Positions 50,404 to 59,984 of a stretch of DNA of 64,000 bases are shown here, in pieces. The stretch is taken from contig JADKBM010000016.1 in the NCBI GenBank assembly GCA_016715115.1, forward strand, positions 744,001 to 808,000, read 5' to 3'. Position numbers and translations under genes: made by a program. The stretch's first letter is position 1; the number at the start of each line of letters is the position of its first letter. The notes beneath the pieces were generated by a model, which saw only the letters and a list, made by a program, of their open reading frames with translations, ran no database searches and had not been told where the DNA came from. The DNA is from Acidobacteriota bacterium (GTDB taxonomy: Bacteria > Acidobacteriota > Blastocatellia > Pyrinomonadales > Pyrinomonadaceae).

Positions 50404-50905
50404 GACCGATTCAAGGGTGACAATTCGTGACTTCCCGCTCAGCAACTGGATCTGGGGCGCTGTTTTCGCGGCTCTTTTCGGAGGCTTCGGGGTCTTTATG
50501 CTGTATTCGGCCTGGCTTACTCCGCACCATTTCGTTGGCTCGAGCGGACAAAGTTTCTATACCCGCGGGCTCACGATCCTTATGTTCGTGATGGTTGTCT
50601 TCTTTGTCTTCGGATTGGCATTGCTGTTTGTATCGATGGCGGCAACTCCGATGATCTCCACAACCATCGACCGCCGGTCGCAGACAATCCTTATTCGCCG
50701 CCGCGGTCTGTGGGCCAATGACGGCGAACGCTATCCGATCTCACAGATCAAGGAATTCGGGATCGAGACACCGGAAGACGACGGGGCTTTGTCATTTGTC
50801 GTTCTGGTTTTGGCGAACAACGATCGAATCCGTATCCAAACGCAACCCGGGAACGCATCACCGGAAATGATCGCGAAGCTTAACTCGTTTATCGGCAAGA
50901 GCTGA
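50387..50905 (+). CDS. Paralogous two-helix membrane protein, unknown function
   Basis: The product of about 172 residues overlaps the previous gene by 17 bases. It has two helices (WGAVFAALFGGFGVFML; FVMVVFFVFGLALLFVSMA), then TTIDRRSQTILIRRRGLWAN and a beta-rich tail (LSFVVLVLANNDRIRIQ). The same order of helices, DRR/DRF strand and basic beta hairpin as its neighbour suggests a tandem pair acting together. Confidence 0.6.
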   Translation: MMRISETDSRVTIRDFPLSNWIWGAVFAALFGGFGVFMLYSAWLTPHHFVGSSGQSFYTRGLTILMFVMVVFFVFGLALLFVSMAATPMISTTIDRRSQTILIRRRGLWANDGERYPISQIKEFGIETPEDDGALSFVVLVLANNDRIRIQTQPGNASPEMIAKLNSFIGKS

Positions 50906-50952
50906 GCCGGCGGTTTCCACCGGTCACGCGCAGGCGCGTAATCCGTGCGGGA

Positions 50953-51426
50953 TCAGGGATTTCGAAATTCGTCCAGGACCATCTGGGCCACCTTCGGAAC
51001 GACGCTCGAGATTTCGGGCGAGAGTTCCAGCGTCATATCGCCGAGCGGCGGGATCGAGACCGCGAAAAGCGTCACCTCGGGCGTGTCCCCCATCAAGTAG
51101 AATGCGTCGATCAGGTCCTTGAGCCCGATGTCGTGCGCCGTCAGCGTCCGCGGATAATCCGTCGAGAATTTCGGACGCAGGCGGCGGATCGTTCCGTTCG
51201 GCGCGCCGTCGATGGTCGCATCGACAAGAATAACGCGTTCCGCCGCCTGCATCGGTTCAAGTAAGAGAAAACTCCCGGTTCCGCCATCGAGAAGTTCGAC
51301 GTTCTCCGGCAAAACCGTGTTTTCGAGCGAGTTGACGACGTGGACCCCGACTCCCTCGTCGCCCATCAGCGTGTTCCCGATCCCGAGGATCAGTACTTTC
51401 TTATTCTCTGTCTTGCAGTTTGTCAT
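50953..51426 (-). CDS. [NiFe]-hydrogenase maturation protease
   Basis: The start is placed at the ATG giving MTNCKTENKKVLILGIGNTL; the upstream frame is inside the cytochrome b gene. The 157-residue HyaD/HybD/HupD-type endopeptidase has GIGNTLMGDEGVGVHVV (nickel-sensing acidic residue), LLDGGTGSF and LTAHDIGLKDL (His ligand). It removes the C-terminal tail of the large subunit after Ni insertion. It overlaps the cytochrome b gene by 26 bases as the last gene of the operon. Confidence 0.9.
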   Translation of the reverse strand: MTNCKTENKKVLILGIGNTLMGDEGVGVHVVNSLENTVLPENVELLDGGTGSFLLLEPMQAAERVILVDATIDGAPNGTIRRLRPKFSTDYPRTLTAHDIGLKDLIDAFYLMGDTPEVTLFAVSIPPLGDMTLELSPEISSVVPKVAQMVLDEFRNP

Positions 51427-52099
51427 CGCGTTCAAATTTCCAGCCTCCGATGATCGACGACGTCGTGCCGCGACCTTCGTAATAATCGTGATAAAACACC
51501 AGATAGACGTGGACGATCGTGAAAACGATGAAGAACCACATAAACAGATGATGCCATTGGCGAACCCACGCGTCGCCGCCGAAAAGCGGCACCGCCCAGG
51601 CGAACAGCCAGGGCAAAAAGGCATCGCTCATACTCGAATAAAGCGCGAAACCGGTCAAGACCTGCAGCAGGAACATCAGAAACGTGACGAAATACGAGAT
51701 ACCGGCCAGATTATTGTGTCCGATGATCGCCGGGCCGTGCGACTTGAGCTGCAGGACATCGACGACGATCGTGTTCCAGAGATCGCGCCATTGGCGCGGA
51801 TGGTAAAGGATGAACCGATCCCATTTCGCGTATCTGTTCCCGACGAATCCCCAATAGATCCTGACGATAAAGTTGAACAAGAAAACGTACGCGACGGCAA
51901 AATGAATGAACCGAACGGTGCCGAACCAGTATTGTTGATACGCCTCGTTCGCCTGCCAGATGGCCTGCGGATTACCGATGATGTAACCAGTCGCGGCCAG
52001 CAACACGACGCAAAGCGCGTTCAGCCAGTGATAGATCCTCACCGGCAGTTCCCAGACATACACGCGTCGGTACGGAATTGTTTGTGGATTAGCAGCCAT
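51401..52099 (-). CDS. Hydrogenase b-type cytochrome subunit
   Basis: The start is placed at the ATG giving MAANPQTIPYRRVYVWELP. The 232-residue HyaC/HupZ-type protein has four to five transmembrane helices and conserved heme histidines (PVRIYHWLNAL; FGTVRFIHFAVAYVF; RQWHHLFMWFFIVFTIVHVY). It anchors the hydrogenase to the membrane and passes electrons from H2 to quinone. It follows the large subunit after an 83-base repeat-containing gap. Confidence 0.92.
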   Translation of the reverse strand: MAANPQTIPYRRVYVWELPVRIYHWLNALCVVLLAATGYIIGNPQAIWQANEAYQQYWFGTVRFIHFAVAYVFLFNFIVRIYWGFVGNRYAKWDRFILYHPRQWRDLWNTIVVDVLQLKSHGPAIIGHNNLAGISYFVTFLMFLLQVLTGFALYSSMSDAFLPWLFAWAVPLFGGDAWVRQWHHLFMWFFIVFTIVHVYLVFYHDYYEGRGTTSSIIGGWKFERDDKLQDRE

Positions 52100-52182
52100 A
52101 ACATCTCCATTTTGGATTTGCGATTTGCGATTTCGGATCTGTTTCCAGGCAAATCCGAAATCACAAATCCCAATTCCGAAAT
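52100..52182. repeat. GATTTGCGATTTGCGATTTC repeat in hydrogenase operon gap
   Basis: Units GATTTGCGATTTGCGATTTC at about 52115-52138 are followed by inverted AATCCGAAATCACAAATCCC at about 52153-52180. They could form a hairpin in the mRNA between the large subunit and cytochrome genes. Confidence 0.7.
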
Positions 52183-53898
52183 CTATTCCACTGTCACCTG
52201 ATGGATCGTATTCCCATCGGGATCGTAAAGGTGAACCGCGCAGGCGAGACACGGGTCGAACGAATGGATCGTCCGGATGATCTCGAGCGGTTCGCCGTCT
52301 TTCGCGACCGGCGTCCCGATCAACGCCTCTTCGTAGGCCGAACGCTTGCCGGCGGCGTCGCGCGGGCTCGCGTTCCAGGTGCTCGGCACGACGAGTTGAT
52401 AATTGTCGATCTTGCGGTCCTTGATCCGGATCCAATGGGCCAGCGCGCCACGCGGCGCTTCGGTCAGCCCGACGCCCTCGCATTCGGCAAGCCACGTATC
52501 CGGTTCCCACTTTTCGCGCGTGAAAGTGCTCATCTCGCCGTTCTTCAGGTTGCCGAGCAATTCGTCGTAAAACTCCTTGAGCCAACGCGCCGCGAGCTTT
52601 GTTTCGAGTCCGCGGGCCGCCGTACGCCCGAGCGTCGAAAAGAGAGCTGTCACAGGCACGGCGAGCGTCTTCAGCGCCCAGTCGACGACGTCTTTGATCT
52701 CCTGATTGCCGCGGCCGTAGCCGACGAGCATCCGCGCGAGCGGTCCGACCTCCATCGGGTTCTCTTTCCAGCGCGGTGTCTTGAGCCACGAATACTTGCC
52801 CTCGACGTTGAGTTGTTCGAACGGCGGCTTCGGTCCGGTGAAATTGAACTCGGTCTCGCCCTTCCACGGATGAAGTCCGGCTTGGTCGCCAGCCTCGTAT
52901 TTGTACCAGCTGTGGGCGATGTATTCCTTGATCTCGTTCTCGTCCTTGCCGTTGACTTCCTGGATATTGGCAAGATCGCGGTTGAGGATCGCGCCGCGCG
53001 GGAACTTGTACGATTCCGGAAATCCGTAGCCTTTCGTCGGCAGATCTCCGTATGCGAGATAGTTCGAAAGCCCGCCGCCGATCGCCGCCCAGTCCTTGTA
53101 GAATCCGGCGATCGCCATCAGATCGGGAATATAGACCTGCTCGACGAAGGCCATCGCGTCCTTGATCAAACGACCGACGAGGTTCAGTTTTTCCGTGTTG
53201 ATGGCGTTGACTTCCTCAAGGTTGAACGAGCACGGAACGCCGCCGACGAGATAGTTCGGATGCGGATTCTTGCCGCCGAAAATGGCGTGGATCTTGACGA
53301 TCTCTTTCTGCCATTCGAGCGCTTCGAGATAATGCGCTACGGCAAGCAGATTAGCTTCTTTCGGAAGTTTGAATGCCGGATGCCCCCAATAGCCGTTGGC
53401 GAAAATGCCGAGCTGGCCGCTGTCGACGAACGTCTTCAAGCGTTTTTGCAGGTCCGAGAAATATCCGGGCGAAGTTTTCGGCCAGTTCGAGAGCGACTTC
53501 GCGAGATCCGACGTCGCGACCGGATCGGCCGAAAGCGCGCTTACGACATCGACCCAGTCGAGCGCGTGCAGATGATAGAAATGAACAACGTGATCGTGCA
53601 CATACTGCGTGCAGAACATAATGTTGCGGACGAGTTCGGCGTTTTTGGGAACGCTGATCTTGATCGCGTCCTCGACCGCGCGAACGCTCGCCAGCGCGTG
53701 CACGGTCGTGCAGACGCCGCAGGCGCGTTCGACGAAGGCCCACGCGTCGCGCGGGTCGCGGCCCTTGAGGATCTTCTCGAATCCGCGGACCATCGTTCCC
53801 GAACTGTAAGCGTCCGTGATCTTGCCGCCTTCGACGACGGCTTCGATCCGCAAATGCCCTTCGATGCGCGTCACGGGATCGACAACTAGTCTAGCCAT
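52183..53898 (-). CDS. [NiFe]-hydrogenase large subunit (group 1, uptake)
   Basis: The start is placed at the ATG with AGGAGGT 7 bases upstream (MARLVVDPVTRIEGHLRIEA), rather than at a GTG three codons earlier. The 571-residue catalytic subunit carries nickel ligands in RACGVCTTVH (Cys60, Cys63) and DPCLACAVH (Cys550, Cys553, His556). The 15-residue tail after His556 is removed by the maturation protease. It binds the NiFe(CN)2CO centre and oxidises H2. It overlaps the small-subunit stop by 8 bases. Confidence 0.95.
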   Translation of the reverse strand: MARLVVDPVTRIEGHLRIEAVVEGGKITDAYSSGTMVRGFEKILKGRDPRDAWAFVERACGVCTTVHALASVRAVEDAIKISVPKNAELVRNIMFCTQYVHDHVVHFYHLHALDWVDVVSALSADPVATSDLAKSLSNWPKTSPGYFSDLQKRLKTFVDSGQLGIFANGYWGHPAFKLPKEANLLAVAHYLEALEWQKEIVKIHAIFGGKNPHPNYLVGGVPCSFNLEEVNAINTEKLNLVGRLIKDAMAFVEQVYIPDLMAIAGFYKDWAAIGGGLSNYLAYGDLPTKGYGFPESYKFPRGAILNRDLANIQEVNGKDENEIKEYIAHSWYKYEAGDQAGLHPWKGETEFNFTGPKPPFEQLNVEGKYSWLKTPRWKENPMEVGPLARMLVGYGRGNQEIKDVVDWALKTLAVPVTALFSTLGRTAARGLETKLAARWLKEFYDELLGNLKNGEMSTFTREKWEPDTWLAECEGVGLTEAPRGALAHWIRIKDRKIDNYQLVVPSTWNASPRDAAGKRSAYEEALIGTPVAKDGEPLEIIRTIHSFDPCLACAVHLYDPDGNTIHQVTVE

Positions 53899-55051
53899 TC
53901 TGTTCACCTCCTTCTTCCGGCGCCGATTCGGCGGCTTCAGCGGCCTTGCCGCCGCGCGGTTCGACGATCACCGATTCGTCCTTGTGCTCTTGGATTACTT
54001 TATGTTTGCGGATATTCGAAGTGATCGCATGGATGGCGATTCCGCCGGCGGTCACGGCCGCGACCGTGGCACCGATCGTATCGGCGTTCGACTCTATGCC
54101 GAAACCCGGAAACGCTCCGAGATGCTGATAGAACGGTCCGTTGTCCCAGAAGCCTTTTTCGCTGCAACCGATGCAGCCGTGGCCGGACTGGATCGGATAG
54201 CTCAGATTGCCGTTCCATTTCGTGACCGAACAGGCGTTGTACGTCGTCGGCCCCTTGCAGCCCATTTTGTACAGGCAGTAACCCTTGCGCGCCGCATCAT
54301 CGTCCCAGGCTTCGACGAACAACCCGGCGTCGTAGTACGGCCGACGGTAGCAAGTGTCGTGAACGCGCCGCGAATAGAATTCCTTCGGGCGCCCTTGCGA
54401 ATCGAGTTCCGGGATCTTGCCGAACAGCAAAACGTGCGTCACGACGCCGGTCATAACCTCCGCGATCGGCGGACAGCCGGGAACGTTGATGACGGGTTTG
54501 CTGATGATCTTATGGATCGGCGTCGCGGTCGTCGGGTTCGGCTTCGCCGCCTGGATGCAGCCGTTTGAAGCGCAGCTTCCCCAGGCGATGATCGCCGCCG
54601 CCCCGTCGGCAGCTTCCTTCAGGATCTGTTCGGCGGATTTGCCGCCGATCATACAGTAGCCGGCGTCGCCCGTCGGGATCGATCCCTCAACAAGCAGGAT
54701 GTACTTGCCTTTGTTGTTTTTGATCGTGTCGTCGCGCGTCTTCTCGGCTTGGGTTCCCGAAGCCGCCATCAGCGTTTCGGTGTAGTCGAGCGAGAGCGTG
54801 TCGAAAATGATGTCGGCGACTATCGGATGCGACGAACGAATGAACGACTCGCTGCAGCAGGTGCATTCCTGAAAATGCAGCCAGACGACCGGCGGACGGG
54901 CCTTTGTTTCGAAAGCCTGGACGACTTGCGCCAATCCGGAAGCCTCCAAACCGGCCGCCGCGGTCGCGAGCCCGCAAAAGAGCATAAACTCGCGGCGCGA
55001 ATATCCTTTGGCCTCCATCGCCTGGCGGATCGTCGGAACTTGTTTTTGCAT
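53891..55051 (-). CDS. [NiFe]-hydrogenase small subunit, Tat-exported, O2-tolerant type
   Basis: This 386-residue protein has a twin-arginine signal (GYSRREFMLFCG, about 17-28). The proximal-cluster motif ECTCCSES has Cys63, 65 and 66, where the middle Cys is the supernumerary one. The second supernumerary Cys is in WGSCASNGCIQAA. Both are hallmarks of the [4Fe-3S] cluster in O2-tolerant Hyd-1-type enzymes. Medial and distal cluster motifs (DTCYRRPYYDAG; GYCLYKMGCKGP; HGCIGCSEKGFW) are complete, and a C-terminal anchor helix lies at about 325-345. AGGAGGT precedes the ATG. It heads the operon. Confidence 0.95.
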   Translation of the reverse strand: MQKQVPTIRQAMEAKGYSRREFMLFCGLATAAAGLEASGLAQVVQAFETKARPPVVWLHFQECTCCSESFIRSSHPIVADIIFDTLSLDYTETLMAASGTQAEKTRDDTIKNNKGKYILLVEGSIPTGDAGYCMIGGKSAEQILKEAADGAAAIIAWGSCASNGCIQAAKPNPTTATPIHKIISKPVINVPGCPPIAEVMTGVVTHVLLFGKIPELDSQGRPKEFYSRRVHDTCYRRPYYDAGLFVEAWDDDAARKGYCLYKMGCKGPTTYNACSVTKWNGNLSYPIQSGHGCIGCSEKGFWDNGPFYQHLGAFPGFGIESNADTIGATVAAVTAGGIAIHAITSNIRKHKVIQEHKDESVIVEPRGGKAAEAAESAPEEGGEQNG

Positions 55052-55509
55052 AGAACCTCCTTTGGTTCAGGAAGTTCGGGCGGAAATGGAACTCTTTGAC
55101 CGTCTCGCGTCTTCCTGAAGGAAAAACGTCATAACTGTTAACATCGTCAGAGTGTGGCAATAACCTAGAAAAAGGCAATTTGGATTTCTTGCATCAATTT
55201 CCGTACCAGTAACGGGAGCCGCGGTTTTGCTGGGACTGGCGAATTGAAAGTGCGAAGAAGTTAACGATCGCGCGAGAATTTCGTGAAATTTTTCGCAGAA
55301 ACAATCAATTGGCTGTTTGAAAAGTGGATAGATTCGCTGAAAGCGAATTAGATAATAGCCTGGGGTGAGCGAATCGTAACCCCAGGATTTTGGTCAGATG
55401 GGACGCCGACCCTGCCGGGTCGAAGGTAAGTCGTTGATTGTTCGACCCTTGCAGGATCATGAAGACTCCAGGATGAAATCCGGCCCCAAACGCGTTAAAC
55501 TCTCACGGT
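55052..55509. other. Intergenic region upstream of hydrogenase operon, with palindromes
   Basis: The hydrogenase promoter should lie in 55052-55200, which is AT-richer (for example CTGTTAACATCG and AACCTAGAAAAAGG). Further along, CCTGGGGT...ACCCCAGG (about 55360-55386) and GACCCTGCCGGGTCG (about 55409-55423) form compact hairpins. These look like dispersed intergenic palindromes. No gene is visible. Confidence 0.55.
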
Positions 55510-56676
<1,167 letters not shown>

Positions 56677-57524
56677 AGCCATTCAATAGGATCACGCTCA
56701 AAGAAAACGCTCCGCTCATTAGAAATGCCGACTTGAAGCCATCGGGATAGTTTCTGCTGATCCTGTCCCATTTGTATAGCCATACGATTCTATCAAGTGC
56801 AGAGTAAGCCAGCAGAAGCAAATCTTCGTGTCGGTCGTCGATTCGGGGATTTTCCCAAAGTCGAACTTTCCGAGATGCTTGAATGCTGGCTTCGCGGGCG
56901 GGGGGGGGGGGGGGGGGGAGGGGCGCCCCGGGGGCCGGCCCCCCCGGGGGGGGAGGGGGAGGGGCCCGGGGGAGAAAAGGGGAGGGGAGGACTCAGTGTC
57001 GGCTTTCCTGGCGACAGAGGGCCTACCTCCCCCCTAAAAGATTATTTTCCAACTCTTCGACAAATCGATCACGAACTGCGAAGTAACAACTCTGCCCGAA
57101 TTCACACCGCGTTCGATCCGCAAAAACGCCATTTGAATCGCGAGTCAAACTTACCCGGTCGGGGAAGCGCTGCCATAGATCGATAATTGTCTTGAAAATC
57201 CGAGTTTCGCAATCTGCTGGTTCGAAAAAACGCAAAACTAACCTGAGGCCATTACCAGACGAGACCATCCGATCAAGCGCGTTCCGTAGCCTTTCATCTG
57301 CAATATCATCATTCAGTCGCGGCTCGTACATCAATAGATCGCCGCTAAGGAGTGCGGACTCAGCCATATTTGAAATAAACAACCCCCCCCCCCCCCCCTC
57401 CAGCTTCTTTTCAATCATGTACCGAACGTCTTTGTCGTACTCGACAAGACTCGGTTCTCCGCCCGTTTGCTGACTAAGATTCCGTTTCCAGCGCATCTTA
57501 AGTGAATTTCGATGTTTTGCGCGG

Positions 57525-57805
<281 letters not shown>

Positions 57806-58948
57806 ATGAATTTCGAACTTTCAGAAGAGCAACTGCAGATCAAAATGAGCGTCCGCGAATTTGCGGAAAGTGAGATCAAACCGTATGTCCTCGAATGGGA
57901 CGAGACTCAGCATTTTCCGGACGAACTGCGGCCGAAACTGGCCGAGCTCGGACTTTTGGGCGTAATTTTTCCCGAACAATATGGCGGCGCCGGAATGGGC
58001 TATGTCGAGTATTCGACGATCATCGAAGAACTGGCGCGCGTTTGCGGCGCGGTCGGACTTTCGGTCGCTGCCCATAATTCGTTGTGTTCGAACCACATCT
58101 ACACTTTCGGATCCGAGGCGCAAAAGCAGAAGTACCTCGTTCCGCTGATTCACGGTGAAAGCTGGGGCGCGTGGGGACTGACGGAATCGATGGCCGGCTC
58201 CGACGCTTCGGGCACGCGGACGACGGCGGTCGCAACTGAAGGCGGCTGGAAGGTCAACGGCTCGAAGAATTTCATCACCCACGCCATCGCATGCCACACG
58301 CTTGTCGCGGTTGCGGTTACGGACAAAGAGAAAGGAAACAAAGGTATCTCGGCCTTCATTTTCGACAAGTCGATGGAAGGATTCCGGTCCGACAAGAAAG
58401 AGAACAAGGTCGGGATGCGCGCGTCGGAAACGGCGTCCGTTGTCTTCGAGGATTGTTTGGTCCCGACCGGCAATCTCCTCGGCAATCCCGGCGAAGGCTT
58501 CACCCAGGCGATGCAGATCCTCGACGGCGGGCGGATCTCGATCGCGAGCTTGAGCGTCGGCATCGCGCAGGGCGCGTACGAGGCGGCGGTCAGATATGCG
58601 AAGGAACGTCAGCAATTCGGCCGTCCGATCGCCGATTTTCAGGCGATCCAGTTCAAACTCGCCGATATGGCGACGCAGATCGAATGCGCCCGCTTGCTGA
58701 CGCTTCAGGCGGCGGCGCTCAAGGACGCCGGCAAGAAGGTGACGCAGCAATCGGCGATGGCCAAGCTTTACGCATCCGAGGTCGCGGTCCGCGTTTCCGA
58801 AGAATCGGTCCAGATCCACGGCGGTTACGGATACACCAAAGACTATCCGGCCGAGAAGTACTGGCGCGATTCGAAGCTCTGCACGATCGGCGAGGGGACG
58901 AGCGAGATTCAGCGGATCGTCATCGCGAAACAACTTCTGAAAGGCTGA
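57806..58948 (+). CDS. Acyl-CoA dehydrogenase
   Basis: This 380-residue flavoenzyme performs the first step of fatty-acid or branched acyl-CoA oxidation. Signatures are WGAWGLTESMAGSDASG and GSKNFITHA (FAD and substrate loop), GFRSDKKENKVGMRASET, RQQFGRPIADFQAIQ and QIHGGYGYTKDYPAEKYWRD. The catalytic-type Glu lies in IGEGTSEIQRIVIAK near the C-terminus. It is a short-chain/butyryl-CoA type by layout; exact chain length is not predictable. It precedes the TPR/CRTAC1 operon by 46 bases. Confidence 0.93.
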   Translation: MNFELSEEQLQIKMSVREFAESEIKPYVLEWDETQHFPDELRPKLAELGLLGVIFPEQYGGAGMGYVEYSTIIEELARVCGAVGLSVAAHNSLCSNHIYTFGSEAQKQKYLVPLIHGESWGAWGLTESMAGSDASGTRTTAVATEGGWKVNGSKNFITHAIACHTLVAVAVTDKEKGNKGISAFIFDKSMEGFRSDKKENKVGMRASETASVVFEDCLVPTGNLLGNPGEGFTQAMQILDGGRISIASLSVGIAQGAYEAAVRYAKERQQFGRPIADFQAIQFKLADMATQIECARLLTLQAAALKDAGKKVTQQSAMAKLYASEVAVRVSEESVQIHGGYGYTKDYPAEKYWRDSKLCTIGEGTSEIQRIVIAKQLLKG

Positions 58949-58994
58949 CCCTTAAAGTTGAAAACACGCCAAAGAACGGTTAAGGTCTTAGGAA

Positions 58995-59984
58995 ATGCGG
59001 AAGTTTTCATCTGACCATTTGCGAGTTCTATTGGCGACGGTTGCCGCGGCCGCGGCTCTCCTGACCGGGTGCGAGCCGGCCTCGAACAAGGACTCGGCGG
59101 CGCTCAAAAAAGATCAGGTTTCGGCCGGCCAACTTTCACAGATCATCAACGGCCTCAATGCGACCGCCTCGATCTCGGTCGAGGCCTTTGCCACGCTTAA
59201 GTCGATCCGTCAGAAGTATCCGCAAGCTCCGGAGGTTCGCGAAACCTACAAGAACGCGCTCATCGTTCGCTCCGACTGGGGAGCTCTCGAAACGCTCCTT
59301 ACCGAAAACCCGGTCGACACGATGCCCGTGAAAGAACGTGAACTGCTCGGGAAAGTCTATATGAAAGCGGGCAAGCTCGAGTCGGCGACCGCGATCCTGA
59401 AGTCGCTTGCGACGGAATCACCGAATAATCTTGAGGTCCGCTCGATGCTTGCCGGATCGTACAATCTTCTCGGCCGATACGACGAGGCGGGCGCTGAAAT
59501 CGATGCCGTCTGGGAACGTGTTTTGAGCGAAAGACATGTCGATTCGATCATCGTTCGCGGATCGATATTTGTTAATCAGAACCAGCTCGCCAAAGCCGAA
59601 GCGGCGTTCGTCAAGGCACTTGAATTGGCCCCCGACAACTCGGAGACGACCAACAATCTTAGTCGATTGTATGGCAGGCTCGGAAACGTTGAGAAGGCCG
59701 AAGTTTACCGGAAGAAAACAACCGAATTGCATAAGAAGGCGGGTGAAGCCGAGCTTCTGGCTCTTCGTCGTGTCGAAAAGATATACGCCATCGATAACGC
59801 TTGGAAGGCGAAGAACTTCTCGGAAGTCATCCGAATCGCAAATGAAATGCTTCCGACAACAGATAAGGCGAATGAAAAGATCATTCTCTACCAATATCTG
59901 TATGAATCGAATAAGGCGCTTGGGAATCAGAATGAGGCTCAGAGCGCGTTAGCCGAAGCACAGAAACTCCAGCAACAGAAATGA
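58995..59984 (+). CDS. TPR-repeat lipoprotein
   Basis: The 329-residue protein has a lipoprotein signal (AAAALLTGCEPAS, Cys about 26) followed by helical tetratricopeptide repeats. Examples are LLGKVYMKAGKLESATAILKS, LAGSYNLLGRYDEAGAEID and SRLYGRLGNVEKAEVYRKK. It probably scaffolds protein contacts at the periplasmic face. AGGA lies just before the ATG. It overlaps the CRTAC1 gene by 4 bases, forming an operon. Confidence 0.82.
   Translation: MRKFSSDHLRVLLATVAAAAALLTGCEPASNKDSAALKKDQVSAGQLSQIINGLNATASISVEAFATLKSIRQKYPQAPEVRETYKNALIVRSDWGALETLLTENPVDTMPVKERELLGKVYMKAGKLESATAILKSLATESPNNLEVRSMLAGSYNLLGRYDEAGAEIDAVWERVLSERHVDSIIVRGSIFVNQNQLAKAEAAFVKALELAPDNSETTNNLSRLYGRLGNVEKAEVYRKKTTELHKKAGEAELLALRRVEKIYAIDNAWKAKNFSEVIRIANEMLPTTDKANEKIILYQYLYESNKALGNQNEAQSALAEAQKLQQQK

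Noticed and set aside
55052..55200. Sigma-54 promoter for the hydrogenase operon
   Set aside because: A TGGCA-like element is present but the matching -12 GC element at correct spacing is not visible.
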